DNA from: Rutidosis leptorrhynchoides
Lineage: Eukaryota; Streptophyta; Magnoliopsida; Asterales; Asteraceae
Length of the DNA stretch: 64,000 bases
Assembly: GCF_046630445.1 (NCBI RefSeq)
Contig: NC_092341.1
Span: forward strand, 5,520,001 to 5,584,000
Reading direction: 5' to 3'
Both the position numbers and the translations under genes were made by a program. How positions within the stretch are numbered: position 1 is the stretch's first letter; each line of letters opens with the position of its first letter. The notes below the pieces were generated by a model. That model was not told the origin of the DNA. It saw only the letters and a program-made list of their open reading frames with translations, and ran no database searches. This document shows, piece by piece, positions 48,201-60,151 of the stretch.

Positions 48201-50865
48201 TCGGAGGTTCTTCTATCGATGATTTGTATCGATATCTGTCTTCTTCTTTTAGCATTTGAATTTCTTCTGTTATTGGTTCATATCCATTAGCTATAAGTGT
48301 AGCTAACATTTCAGCTTCATCAATTGGTTCATTACCTCCTCCTAAAGAACATTCTCCTGTTCCTTGTAATTCTGGAAATTCTTCTAATAATTCTGCATGT
48401 GCATCTATAGTTTGAATATAATAACATGTATCATCTGCAGATTGTGGTTGTTGCATTGCTCTATCAACTGAAAAGGTAACACTCTCATCCTCTATACTTA
48501 GGGTCAGTTTCTTACCGAACACGTCTATCATTGCTTTAGCCGTGTTTAAGAATGGTCTTCCTAATATGAGAGGAACTTGAGAATCTTCTTCCATGTCCAA
48601 AACAACAAAATCTACTGGAAATACTAAAGTACCAACTTTAACTAGCATGTTCTCCATTATCCCTCTAGGATATTTTATTGATCTATCGGCTAGCTGTATG
48701 CTTATTCTGGTTGGTTTTAATTCTCCAAGGTCTAGTTTAGCGTATAGTGAATACGGCATTAGATTTATACTAGCACCTAAGTCTGCTAATGCTTCTATTG
48801 AACTAAGACTACCCAGAAAACATGGAATTGTGAAACTTCCTGGATCAGATAGTTTTTCTGGTATCTTATTCAACAGCACTGCTGAACAATTAGCATTCAT
48901 AGTAACAGCCGAGAGTTCTTCCATTTTCTTTCTATTCGTGATTAGATCTTTCAAGAATTTAGCATATCTTGGCATTCCTGAAATCACATCAATGAAAGGA
49001 AGATTTACATTTATCTGTTTAAACATATCCAAGAATTTGGATTGCTCGGCTTCAAGTTTTTCTTTCTTCATTTTACTCGGGTAAGGAAGTGGTGGTTGGT
49101 ATGGTTTAACATAAGGTTTATCCTTAACTGTGTTATTTTCATTAACCTTTTCAACTACCGGTTCTTTTTCCTTATCTTGATCAGGTTGTGGTTCTTGTGG
49201 AGTAGGAATAGTTTCATCAGAAGTTACAGGTATTTCAGGTGGTTTAAGTGTTGTACCACTTCTTGTGGTAATAGCTTTAGCTGTTTCATTCCGGGGGTTA
49301 GCATTTGTATCACTAGGTAGACTTCCCGGTTTTCTTTCACCTATTAACCTTGCTAGGTTACTTACTTCTTGTTCCAGATTTTGAATAGAAGCTTGTTGAT
49401 TTCTAAATACTTGAGCATTTTGTTCATTTGTTTGTTTTTGAGATGTGAAAAACTGCGTTTGAGTTTCAACTAGCTTCGTCATCATATCTTCTAAATTCGG
49501 CTTTTTATCATCGGTTTGTTGTGGTGGTTTGTTTTGAAAATTCGGTCTTTGCTGATTATAAGTATTATTGGATACTTGTTGATTGCTAGGACCTTGTTGG
49601 TTGTTGTATGGAATATTTCGGTTATAATTCTGGTTTTGATTGTAAATTGGTCTTGGCGGTTGATAATTATTCTGATAATTATTTCCAGGCCTTTGGTTTA
49701 TGTATGAAATATTCTCTCTTTGTTCCATTGTTAATTCAATACTGAGACAATCTTTTGTCAAATGTGGTCCTCCACACTGCTCACAACTAATTCGTATAGC
49801 ATGAATATCTTTAGTCATCTTTTCCATTCGTCTCTCGAAAGCATCTATCTTTGCGGAAATGGAATCTAAGTCATGGCTAGAATCGGCTCTAGCTGCTTTA
49901 GATGATCTAATGATATCTTTTTCTTGGTGCCACTCATGTGAGTGGGAAGCAGTATTATCAATAATTTTGTAAGCATCAGTTTCGGTTTTCTTCATAATAG
50001 AACCACCAGCTGCTATATCTATGTCTTTTCTTGTAGTGATGTCGCATCCTCGGTAGAATATTTGTACTATTTGACAGGTGTCTACACCATGTTGCGGACA
50101 TCCTCTTAACAACTTTCCATATCTTGTCCACGCCTCATATAGAGTTTCATTTGGTTTCTGTGTGAACGTAACAATTTCTGCTTGAAGTCTTACGGCTTTA
50201 GATGCAGGAAAGAATTGTTTAAGAAATTTGTCAATTAAAACGTCCCATGTATCGATCGCCCCTTCAGGTAACGATTCCAACCAATCTTTGGCTTCTCCCT
50301 TTAAAGTCCAGGGAAATAACATGAGATATATCTGTTCATCCTCCACTTCTCGTATTTTAAATAGTGTGCAGATTCTATTAAAGGTACGTAGATGTTCATT
50401 TGGATCTTCCTTCGGCGCACCACTAAATTGGCATTGATTAGTCACCATGTGTAGAATTTGTCCTTTGATTTCATAATCTGGCGCATTAATGTCTGGATGA
50501 GTAATTGCGTGACCTTGGCCAGTGCGTTTAGCTCTCATTCGGTCTTCCATACTTAAAGGTTCCAGATTTTCCATAATTGAATTTGTTGAATCGGTATCAC
50601 TAACAATCTCTGTTTGAATGATTGGTGGCTCCGGAGGAAAGTTTAGTGGTTCAGGATCTACGAACCGTTCCTGAATATTCTCTGGATTCTCAATTGTGAG
50701 GTCGGGTTCAAAAAATGGATTATCGAAAATTAGAACTGAAGTACTTGGTTGACTGGATGACGATTCTAAAGAAAAATCAACAGCGGTTATATTTGTTAAA
50801 CGATGTCTTGATCTAGTTACAGGTGGTGAACGTACAAAAGGTGGTGAACGTCTTGCTCGGTGCAT
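45289..50865 (-). pseudogene. A2 Gag-Pol, one premature stop, no second protease
   Basis: Homologous to the A1 polyprotein from Gag (ATG 50863-50865) to the integrase tail, all in one frame except a single TGA at 46768-46770, near the end of RNase H (after FSKQDAKP), where A1 has an Arg codon. Protease DLGAS, RT FMDD and the integrase D,D-35-E motif are all still readable. It ends shortly after the integrase: the sequence passes directly from [11 protein letters not shown] to DTTAN and stop, so the second retropepsin is cleanly absent. A short in-frame deletion also removes part of the Gag leader. The product would stop before the integrase. Confidence 0.9.
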
Positions 50866-52243
50866 TCACTGAATATCCTATTAGTTTTTAAAAGGAAAGA
50901 AAAATTATAATAAGTTATCCAATCAATAGACTTTTCTGATTTTGCCCACGTTTCGAATAGCCAAAAGATGCAGCAGAGGGGCAGGATTCGTTTGGTCTCA
51001 ATATAATTGAGGACTGTTTAGCTCCAATAACCCGGTCCACGTACAAATCCAACTATTACTACGAACGAGAAAATTTTGATGTCTATCAATTTAACCACTT
51101 AAAATAAGTTTTCGTAATTTTGAGAAATTTAGATAAGAAGTAGAATAAAAATCTATGTCCTAAAAACTAGAATGGCGAGAAATAAGAGAGAAAAAGAGTT
51201 CGTCGAAAAAGGTTGAAAAAGAAAAAAAAATGGTTGAAAAATAAAAGGTGACGGAAAAATAAAAGAAACTTATCAAAACTTAAAAATACTTAACTAACCT
51301 AACCTTATTACTACAACTAACTTAAAATTATAATCGCAAATTGAAATTACTAATTGGAATGATAATTGATACATAGTAAAAGGTCTAAAAATATTAAAGC
51401 TTACAGGAAAAACTAAATCCCAAATGGAAATAACTTAAAAAGAAACTAAAACTTAAAATGGCGTCGCAAAATTCTAAAGCACCTAAATCTTAGTCTAAAG
51501 AAAAAGCACTTAAGGAATTCTACGGCAAAGCCTAAAAATCTAGGAGTAAAAATAACTATAGCAAAAACTAAGTTTAAAATTAAATATGAGCTAAAAATAC
51601 AAATATTACGCTACAACGATTAAAAAGGTACAAAATATAAAAATATACAAAAAGTTATAAAAAGTACAATTTTTATAAAAATATTATTTTTATTTTATAA
51701 AACTATTAATTTTACAATTTTAATAAAACTAATTAAACAAAATACATAAATTAAATAAAAAGTAAAAATAAAACTAAAACTAATAATAATAATAATAATA
51801 ATTAGGTTAAATAATAATAATAATTAAAAATAACCCGTAATTAATGCTGGTTTAGGGCTTCCTGTCGCGTGTCAGATGGCCTCCGCGAGTTGCGGTGATT
51901 AATGAGGAAAACCCCGCGAGTCGCGGGGTTTCAAAATTCAGCTGACAGATTTAATTATTCACGCGTTTTCCTTTATTTATTTATTTATTTTATTTTCTGT
52001 TTTTTAATTTTTATATAAATAAAAGATATTAAAATAAAACTTATATTTTTATAAACTAAAATAGAAATAAAGAAACTTATAAAACTTAAATATTTAACAA
52101 AATCTTAAAAATACTTATATTTTTGTTTTTCTTTTTATATTTTTGAATAATTAAAATGTATTTTTACAAAAATGACTTTTAATAAAAGTAACTAAAAATC
52201 TTTTTTTTTATATTAGCGTTGCGCTTCCGGCTTTTAAGATAGT

Positions 52244-52261
52244 TCCCCGGCAGCGGCGCCA
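52244..52261 (-). other. A2 primer binding site (tRNA-Asp type)
   Basis: TGGCGCCGCTGCCGGGGA on the - strand, identical to A1. Confidence 0.85.
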
Positions 52262-52269
52262 AAAATACT

Positions 52270-54263
52270 TGATGTCAAAGCAGAGGGGTATAAAATACTA
52301 TTAAATTTTAGCAGGAAATACTATTAAATACGATACAATTTTACACAAGATATTTATTTATTTATAGAATGGATATACTTAAACCTTGCTACAACACTTA
52401 TAGGCAGTGTACCTAATCGTACAGTAGTGTAGTTTTTAGTAAGTCCGGTTCGTTCCACAGGGAAATCTTTAAACAAAGCTCAACGCTATATTAGTTTACT
52501 TTTATAAAAATACAAATATATATATAAGTAATATTATTATTATAAAGGGGGGTTTTTACCGTTTAATGACCGGTTTGTCGATTTTAAAACTTTAGTCGCA
52601 GTTAAAACCTAATGTAAAATATAAAATAAATACAAGACTTAAATTAAAGCGTAAAGTAAATAACGATAATGAAATTGCGAATAATAAAAATGCGATAAAA
52701 TAAAATTGCGATAATTAAAAAGTACGATAATTAAAAGTGCGATAAAATAAAATAAATAAAAGTGCGATAATTAGAAGTGCAATTAAATATAAAATAAAGG
52801 AAATTAAATATGAAATAAAAGAATTATGCTTATTTAAACTTCCGTAATCATGATGTTTGACGTGTTGATTTTAGTTTTATGCCCATGGGTTAATTGTCCT
52901 TTGTCCTGGATTATTTAATATGTCCGTCTGGTTTTTGTCCATAACAGTCCATCAGTCATAAATATAAATTGCAAGTGTCCTCGTCAAATTATTATTATAC
53001 CCGAAGTTAAATATTCCAACTAATTGGGGATTCGAATTGTAACAAGGTTTTAATACTTTGTTTAATGAATACACCAGGTTATCGACTGCGTGTAAACCAA
53101 GGTTTTACTACTTTGTTAATAATTACACCAATTACCCTTGAATGTAATTTCACCCCTGTTTTAATTATTCTAGTGGCTATTAATCCATTCCCGTGTCCGG
53201 TTAAATGAACGATTATTCGTACATATAAATACCCCGCCCATCGTGTCCGATCGAGTGTATATGGTAATTTATAGGGACGCCCAATTGTAAATCTTTATAT
53301 TAACATTAACAAACTTTCATTTAGTTAAACAAATATAAAGCCCATTAATAGCCCATAGTCTAATTTCCACAAGTGTCGTTCTTTTGTCCAAACCCCAATT
53401 ATGGTACAAAGCCCAATTACCCAATTTTAGTAATTAGCCCAACATCATGATTACTTCGTTTTAAATAAGCATAATAATAACTTAGCTACGAGACATTAAT
53501 ATAAAAAGGTTGAACATAACTTACAATGATTAAAAATAGCGTAGCGTTACACGGACAGAATTTCGACTTACACCCTTACAACATTCGCTAACATACCCTT
53601 ATTATTAGGATTTAAAATTAAAATTAAAATTAAAATATAAATTATATATATATATATCGTATATATTGAGAGAGATAGAGAAATAAGATATGAAATTTGA
53701 TCAGAATTCGGTTTGCTTTATAGCCAGAGTTGAAAATTGGGGCTCCGCGACTCGCGGCAAAATGCCCTTCAAACTCCGCGAGTCGCGGAGATAGAAATTA
53801 CAGCTCAGTCCTTGGAGTTTTCTCTGCCGACGGTTTTTAATATATATATATATATATAATATATATATAATTAATATAATTAATTATATATTATATTATA
53901 TTTATATATATAGTTAACTTGTAATTTTTAGTCCGTTGCGTCGAGCGTTAAGAGTTGACTCTGGTCCCGGTTCCGGATTTTCGAACGTCCTCGCGTACAA
54001 TTTAATATCTTGTACTTTGCGTTTTGAATCTTGTACTCTTGTGATTTCGAGACGTTTCTTATCAATAATTGGAACCTTTTTGATTGTCTTTTGTACTTTT
54101 GAGCTTTTTGGTCGTTTGCGTCTTCAATTCGTCGAATCTGTCTTTTGTCTTCACCTTTTATTATTTAAACGAATATCACTTGTAAATAGAACAATTGCAA
54201 CTAAAAGCTTGTCTTTCTTGAGGAATAATGCTATGAAATATATGTTCGTTTTTAGCATTATCA
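52270..54263 (-). repeat. A2 5' LTR
   Basis: 1994 bp, nearly identical to 40081-42070; the largest difference is the length of a TA run near 53840. Twin dyads at 53743-53790. Confidence 0.92.
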
Positions 54264-54400
54264 ATAATACAGAATAAATGTTGATCTACAATTTAATTTG
54301 GATGAAGTTAGTGAGAATTAGGATTGGATCGAATGAATTAGGGCAAAAATGGCGTAACCGCCTTTCCCGCCTCCCTCATGAGAGAGAAACTTTTTTTTAA
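54264..54400 (-). mobile_element. Likely 5' UTR of the LINE
   Basis: Immediately beyond the A2 target duplication, so before A2 inserted it was continuous with the LINE ORF1 start at 40047. On the - strand it includes GAGGGAGGCGGGAAAGGCGG, plausible for a LINE 5' end. The exact 5' boundary is not visible. Confidence 0.45.
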
Positions 54401-54754
54401 TATTTATAAACAATATATTTAACACTATATATACACATTCATTTTATACATTCAAAATACACATGCACACTACATATCTATCTATTTATATTTGCATAAC
54501 AAAATAGCATCACTTCTTTTTTAGTTCTAACTTCTAAATTTATATTGAAAAAGGAAGGCGATACGAGTAAGATTCAAATATGGAATTGCATTAAGATGTT
54601 ATTGCGATAAATCTGAAAGAATTACTATTAATCCTTGTAAGTTTGGAGGATAATGATGAAGAAAAAGAACTAGAGAGTTCTAAAAGTCAAAGATTTCAAC
54701 GATACATTTAAATAGAGATTGTAAAGAAACGGTCGAACGATTATGGAATGAATA
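54401..54754. other. Unassigned sequence left of element C
   Basis: AT-rich, with no ORF or repeat recognised. It ends with GAATA (54750-54754), the left target duplication of element C. Confidence 0.4.
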
Positions 54755-54939
54755 TGTGACGACCCAGAAATTTCCAACCAAATTTAAACTTAATTTTAAT
54801 ATGAACTCGACACGATAAGCAAAGTCTGTAATATTGAGTCGTAAAAATTTTTGAACTGTTTACATTGGTTCATTTAACCTGTGACTATTTCCGACGATTC
54901 ACGAACAAATGTGTACAAATAAATATGTATATGTATATA

Positions 54940-54945
<6 letters not shown>

Positions 54946-55003
<58 letters not shown>
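54946..55003. repeat. (AT)n microsatellite
   Basis: About 58 bp of pure TA/AT repeat, preceded by imperfect repeats. The ORF over it (YIYIYI...) is an artefact of the repeat. Confidence 0.95.
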
Positions 55004-55005
<2 letters not shown>

Positions 55006-55510
55006 TACATATATAATAATTTGAATTTGAAAAATAAATTAAAATAATATATGATTTAATTTGTAAAGACTAAAAATGGTAAAATAATAAATGATATAAC
55101 AAAGTATTAATAAAATGAATCTATATATATAAATATTTATATGATTGCTATACATAATTATTGATCGTATGTATATTATAATATGGTAAAAATGTATAAA
55201 TTTTAGTACTCAATAAGTTATTATATAATATATAATATATAATCATTTAATATTACATAAACAATAAAATATAATATTAGATTACAAATTAAAATATAGT
55301 TGTTATATCAATACTATAGTTACTTTCGTTGTTAATATCAAAATTAATGTTAATATTAATATCAGTATTAGTAATATTATTATTTCCAATATACAATAAA
55401 TAGATATGAAAATTTTGCTATGTATGATTTGTTATATTTATTAATTATTATTAAATTTATCCTTTTATTTATAAATCCTTAATAATATTATATATTATTG
55501 TTATTATCAA

Positions 55511-55541
<31 letters not shown>

Positions 55542-56485
55542 ACTATTATAAATAGATATTAATATACTTGATATTAAAATTTGTATTATTAATTTTAGTA
55601 TTATTTATAATATTAGAATTATTATTATTAGTAATATATTTATATAATAATTATTAATATTAATATTAATTGTACATATATATAAAAATTAAGAAAAAGG
55701 TACGATTCTGTTAAGAAAAAGGTACGATTTTGTTAAGAAAAATGTACGATTCTGTATTTTTCTCCTAGCGTGATTTTTATGTCGACCTTTATAACTCCAC
55801 AAGTCAAAGTGATTGTCCTTCTAATTCCTCTACAACCAATTATAATCCAACCTCAATCATCCAGTATAATTCAGTCACTGCCATTTGAAAATAAAAATAG
55901 AAATAAAAGAGAACATGGCTCGTACCTCCGTTCTTGAACATTTTTAGTCAAAATTTGAATTTGAGTTTTATTTAAAAATCCTTAAATGCAGAATTGTTAG
56001 GAATCTTCCATATAAACTATCTGCAAAGTTTCAAAACTCAATTCGTAATATCAAGTACGAATTTTTGAGTCAAAGTTTGGGTTTTAAAAAGTCAAACTTC
56101 TTTCTTCAATCAAATTCGAGTTCAATTTGAGGTTTCTAGTTAAATTAACGATGGATAAAGTTTCTAAGATTGATTTGAAACATATTTTATGTTATAATCG
56201 TAGTCTATAACTTTTTCAAAATTCAAAATCAAAATTTTTTTTTTTATTCTGAGCCGCGACACAGCAGGTTTTTTTTTTATTTTTTATTTTTACTTTTCAA
56301 TTTCTAGTAATACAAAGTTCTGGTCTGATGTTAATTGTTTATAATTACTTGATGTAACCAAATCATTGTTATGATGTTTGGTAATTGGGTCTTGTCGATT
56401 AATTTTTTTTTTAAAGAAGAAGATGAAGAAGGAGATAATGATGATGATAGTTAAATAAATCTAGGGTGGGAGTACTTCAGGAAAA

Positions 56486-56567
56486 ACAGAAGTAGCTGAG
56501 TGGTTTGTGCGTGTGTTGGGCAAGGGGGAGGTCTCGGGTTCGATTCCGGTTTGGTGCAAATTTTTTT
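56486..56567 (+). ncRNA. tRNA-like Pol III cassette inside LTR C
   Basis: A box TAGCTGAGTGG (56493-56503) and B box GGTTCGATTCC (56537-56547) both fit the consensus and are spaced as in a tRNA; a T7 run (56561-56567) could terminate Pol III. The acceptor and T stems do not pair well, so it is not a working tRNA gene. It is more likely the head of a SINE or a tRNA-derived insertion. Confidence 0.55.
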
Positions 56568-56589
56568 AAATGGGCATTAGAAGGTAGTT

Positions 56590-57060
56590 ACTATACCAAA
56601 ACTTTTATTTTTATTATTATTGTTATTATTATTAATCTTATAATTATTATTATTATTATTATTATTATTGTTATTTACCATGAATTATTAATATTATAAT
56701 TATAGTAATTATAAATATTATTAATATTGTTATTACTAACTAATATCAATTTTAAGTATTATAATTTAGTATTATTATTATTCCTAGTACTATAAGTATT
56801 ATCAGTATTATTAATATTATTATCACAATTACAAGTATTATAATCGTTATTATTATTATTATCATTATTATTGTTATTGTTATTATTGTTAGCATTATTA
56901 TTATTATTATTAGTATTAGTATCATTTTATGATTATAAGTATTAGTAGTAATATAAAAGTAAGTATTATTATTAATATTTATATAAGTATTATTATTAAC
57001 AATATCATTATTATTATTATTAATATTATCATTATTAATAAAATTATTATTATTATCACT
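56590..57060. repeat. ATT-rich degenerate microsatellite
   Basis: Long tract dominated by ATT/TTA trinucleotides on both sides of short interruptions, within LTR C. ORFs over it are low-complexity Ile/Asn strings and not genes. Confidence 0.9.
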
Positions 57061-58313
57061 AGAAACACATTAATATCAAAACTATCATTTTTAATAAATA
57101 AATATCTTGTACATAAAAACACACTTATTATATACACTATAATTATATTGAGATTCCACAAAATATATGAAAAACATATTAACATTATATAAATACTACA
57201 TATAACAAATTAGGTATTTTTAATATAATACTAAATATATATAGATACTAATATAACTATAATAATTATTTAAGATATATATAACACATAATTTAAGATA
57301 TAATATAAATATACGATTTTAAATGAAATTTAGTATAAATTTTATATAACTACAATTACATAAATAACATATATATATTATTAATATAAAAAGGATATAA
57401 CTAATAGAATTTACATATATTTGTTCGATTACAACTATGTATATTAATAAATATACAAATGATATAGGTTCGTGAATCCAAGGCCACCTGCATTGTTCAG
57501 TATCGTCGTATGAATATTTTTACTACAAAATATTGTAGAGTGAGTTTCATTTGCTCCCTTTTTAAATGTTTTTGCAATATATATTTTTGGGTTTGAGAAT
57601 ACATGCGCTGCTTTTATAAATGTTTTACAAAATAGACACAAGTAATCGAAACTACATTCTATGGTTGGATTATCGAATCGAATATGCCCCTTTTTAGCTT
57701 AGTAGCCTAAGAATTGATGTTTATTATAATTGCCACCAATTGACGCGAATCCTAAAGATAGATCTATGGACCTTGACACGTCCCATTCGGGTTACGAATG
57801 CTTTAGTACTTCGATTATCATATTCGATGAGAGTCCCGGAATGATGGGGATATTCTATATGCATCCTGTTAGTTCGGTTATCAAGCGTTCACCATATGAA
57901 TGAATTTTAATTCGCGGGTTACGCGTGTTATTATGTACTCGTGTTACGTGTACAATTAAATATCTAAAATCTCGTGGTCTATTAAAATGATGGAAATGAA
58001 TGTTTATGATAAACTAATGAACTCACCAACCTTTTGGTTGACACTTGAAAGCATGTTTATTCTCAGGTATTAAAGAAATCTTCCGCTGTGCATTTGCTCA
58101 TTTTAAAGATATTACTTGGAGTTGTTCATGGCATATTTCAAAAGATGTTGCATTCAAATCGTTGAGTTCAATAAAGATTATTATTAAGCAAATGACAGAT
58201 TAGGTCATTTATAGTTTGGATATTATGAAATGGTATGCATGCCTGTCAACTTTCGATGAAATGAAAGGTTGTCTTTTAAAAATGAATGCAATGTTTGTAA
58301 AATGTATCATATA

Positions 58314-58328
58314 GAGGTCAAATACCTC
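58314..58328 (+). other. Conserved hairpin near the LTR 3' end
   Basis: GAGGT-CAAAT-ACCTC, 55 nt before the LTR end. The same hairpin occurs at 3613-3627 (D, 56 nt), 63335-63348 (B, loop CAAA, 55 nt) and 63692-63706 (C 3' LTR, 55 nt). Confidence 0.75.
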
Positions 58329-58385
58329 GCGATGTAATCAACTATTGTGAATCGTTTATAATCGATATGAACGGGGCATTTCAGT

Positions 58386-58397
58386 TGGTATCAGAGC
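58386..58397 (+). other. Primer binding site of element C, tRNA-Met type
   Basis: TGGTATCAGAGC, two bases after the LTR end. Confidence 0.92.
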
Positions 58398-58764
58398 GGT
58401 GGTCTTAGCGAACCAGGTCTTGCATTAGTGTGTCTAACTGATAGTTGTTTAGATGCATTAGTGAATCTGGACTTCGACCGTGTCTCCATGTCAAAAGTTT
58501 TTCTTATCATTTCGTGTCGAAAATTACCTGCTTATCATCCTTAGGAAATTACCTGCTTACCATTCTTAGTCTAGACACATGTTACTGCATTAATTGCATG
58601 AATAGTGTATAGATAAAATTCATATCTTAGCGTATCTGCTAATTCATATCTTAGCGTATCTGTTACTGTAAACTTTTCCTGACATATTCCGTGAATTCCT
58701 CCGTAATCCACGAAATCTTTTGTTCTATATATATAGATATTCTATGTAATTAGAATATCATCCG

Positions 58765-59337
58765 ATGGTCGAAAAATCATTTCATATCGAAAAATCCTTT
58801 ACTCAATCGTACGAAATGAAACTCGCCACCAGTTCAAGTCCCTCAGATTCCGACATGGATGTTCACGTAAGCTCCGAAAGCAGCGTCACCGTAATGAATC
58901 AACCAATCAGCCATCATCAATTCTGGATGAATTGGGGATGGGTTCGTAGTCGACTTAATCAATGGAGAGGCGAAGAAGGCGATCCTTTCCACCAACCGAA
59001 TTCACCTCTTAGTGAAGAACCTGAAGCATTTACCGGTGAACCTGTCCGAAACATCATATTCACCCTCATTTCCAGGATATCACGCAACGATTATATTCTA
59101 TCTAAAATTCTAGACCTTATTCATCCGCTCGTTTCGACCGACAATCATCCTGGGGTAATGGAAAAAGTTAATGAGCTTCGCGCTCGAGTAATAAATTTAG
59201 AGTATATGGTGCAAAACTTACTAGCTTCAGCAACACCACCGGCACCAACAGTACCACCAACATCAACACCAGCACCACCAATAACCCAAGTTTCAACATC
59301 ACACGTCTCAACATCACAATCCATACCTCGAACTTAA
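58765..59337 (+). CDS. Unrecognised ORF of LTR element C (WGWVR family)
   Basis: 190 codons; by comparison with element D the likely start is the later ATG at 58816 (MKLATSSS), giving 173 residues. I do not recognise the family. Order of features: Ser/Asp-rich N-terminus, FWMNWGWVRSRLNQWRGEEG, FTGEPVRN, ISRISRN, DNHPGVMEKVNELRARVINL (probable coiled coil), then a long Pro/Thr/Ser-rich tail. The same order is found in the ORF at 2685-3167, in an element of the same LTR family on the opposite strand. It occupies the position where gag starts. No enzymatic motif or zinc knuckle. Possibly a minimal capsid-like or RNA-binding protein of a non-autonomous element; this is a guess from position. Confidence 0.7.
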   Translation: MVEKSFHIEKSFTQSYEMKLATSSSPSDSDMDVHVSSESSVTVMNQPISHHQFWMNWGWVRSRLNQWRGEEGDPFHQPNSPLSEEPEAFTGEPVRNIIFTLISRISRNDYILSKILDLIHPLVSTDNHPGVMEKVNELRARVINLEYMVQNLLASATPPAPTVPPTSTPAPPITQVSTSHVSTSQSIPRT

Positions 59338-59875
59338 TAATCGTTCTACGAATCGTTCTACATCATTTATCTTCGTTCTGCATGACGATTGTGTAATTTC
59401 TAATGTTTTAGAGATTATTTATTCTAGTTCCAACCGAAAAATCAAATGAGATTAATATCATATTAACTCATTAAATCTATATTACATCTGAAGAAAATAT
59501 ATATGTATATATGTGATCGGGTCTTAAACACCGATCATGATTGATGTTAAGAGGTGAATTTTATGTGTACATTTGAGGCTTAAAAAGCTATTTCATGAGG
59601 TTTTTATAACGAGTAACGATTTGGGACAAAAACGCGAAAACGGGGGTTAAAACAAGAAAAAAAATACGAAAACTGGAACCCAGCCGCAAGGAGGCGGCTG
59701 GTGGGCGCATGTTGGCGCTTGGCAGGGTGTCACAAATCTTTTCAGGTGGAATTTGGGCATAAGGAGGCGCCTGGATTTGGTGCCCGGGCGTAATTTGCAC
59801 CCGGTGAGCATAATTTGCGGCTGGAGCTATTTTTGGATAAAATTTGAGGCCGAATTTGAGGGATTTAATGCTTGG
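59338..59875 (+). other. Internal region of element C after the ORF
   Basis: Non-coding. The first ~170 bp match the region downstream of the ORF in element D (TAATGTTTTAGAGATTAT, CATCTGAAG). From about 59640 it becomes GC-rich with a perfect 8-bp hairpin CCAGCCGC/GCGGCTGG at 59680-59701. Confidence 0.6.
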
Positions 59876-60151
59876 TGTAGTGACCTGAACTTTTCCATGT
59901 TTATATATATTAAATGAAATTGTTATTTACATGATTAAGTGTTTCCAACATGTTAAGCAATCAAACTTTTTAAGACTTAATTAATTGAAATAGGTTTCAT
60001 ATAGACAATTGACCACCTAAGTTGACCGGTGATTCACGAACGTTAAAACTTGTAAACACTATATGATGACATATATATATGATTATATATATAGTTAACA
60101 TGATATTATGATAAGTAAGTATCTCATTAGGTATTTTAACAATGAGTTATA
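59876..60151 (+). repeat. LTR A, left piece
   Basis: Starts TGTAGTGACCTGAACTTTTC and is about 90% identical to the first 276 bp of LTR B. It resumes at 63409 after B and is cut off at about 63482, where C's own LTR end follows. Related to, but distinct from, the LTR of C. Confidence 0.75.

Larger units (their letters stand above)
40081..54263 (-). mobile_element. Athila LTR retrotransposon A2, deletion derivative (14.2 kb)
   Basis: Same family and orientation as A1. LTRs 52270-54263 (5') and 40081-42070 (3'), primer site 52244-52261, TSD ATAAT on both sides (40076-40080 and 54264-54268). It lacks the env-like gene (about 2.5 kb corresponding to A1 ~23.84-26.38 kb) and the 978-bp second-protease module, and has one stop codon in pol. 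The two LTRs differ at only about four or five positions by eye, so the insertion is younger than A1. It is inserted just upstream of ORF1 of the LINE. Confidence 0.93.
54755..58383 (+). repeat. 5' LTR of element C (3629 bp)
   Basis: Starts TGTGACGACCCAGAAATTTC, ends ACGGGGCATTTCA. Contains a long AT microsatellite, an ATT-rich tract, a tRNA-like Pol III cassette and the conserved hairpin 58314-58328. Similar to LTR D at both ends; longer because of the simple-sequence tracts. Confidence 0.88.

Noticed and set aside
54865..55047. ORF rich in Tyr-Ile repeats
   Set aside because: Translation of the (AT)n microsatellite.
56929..57192. Ile/Asn-rich ORFs on both strands
   Set aside because: Low-complexity ATT repeat; no start context or homology.
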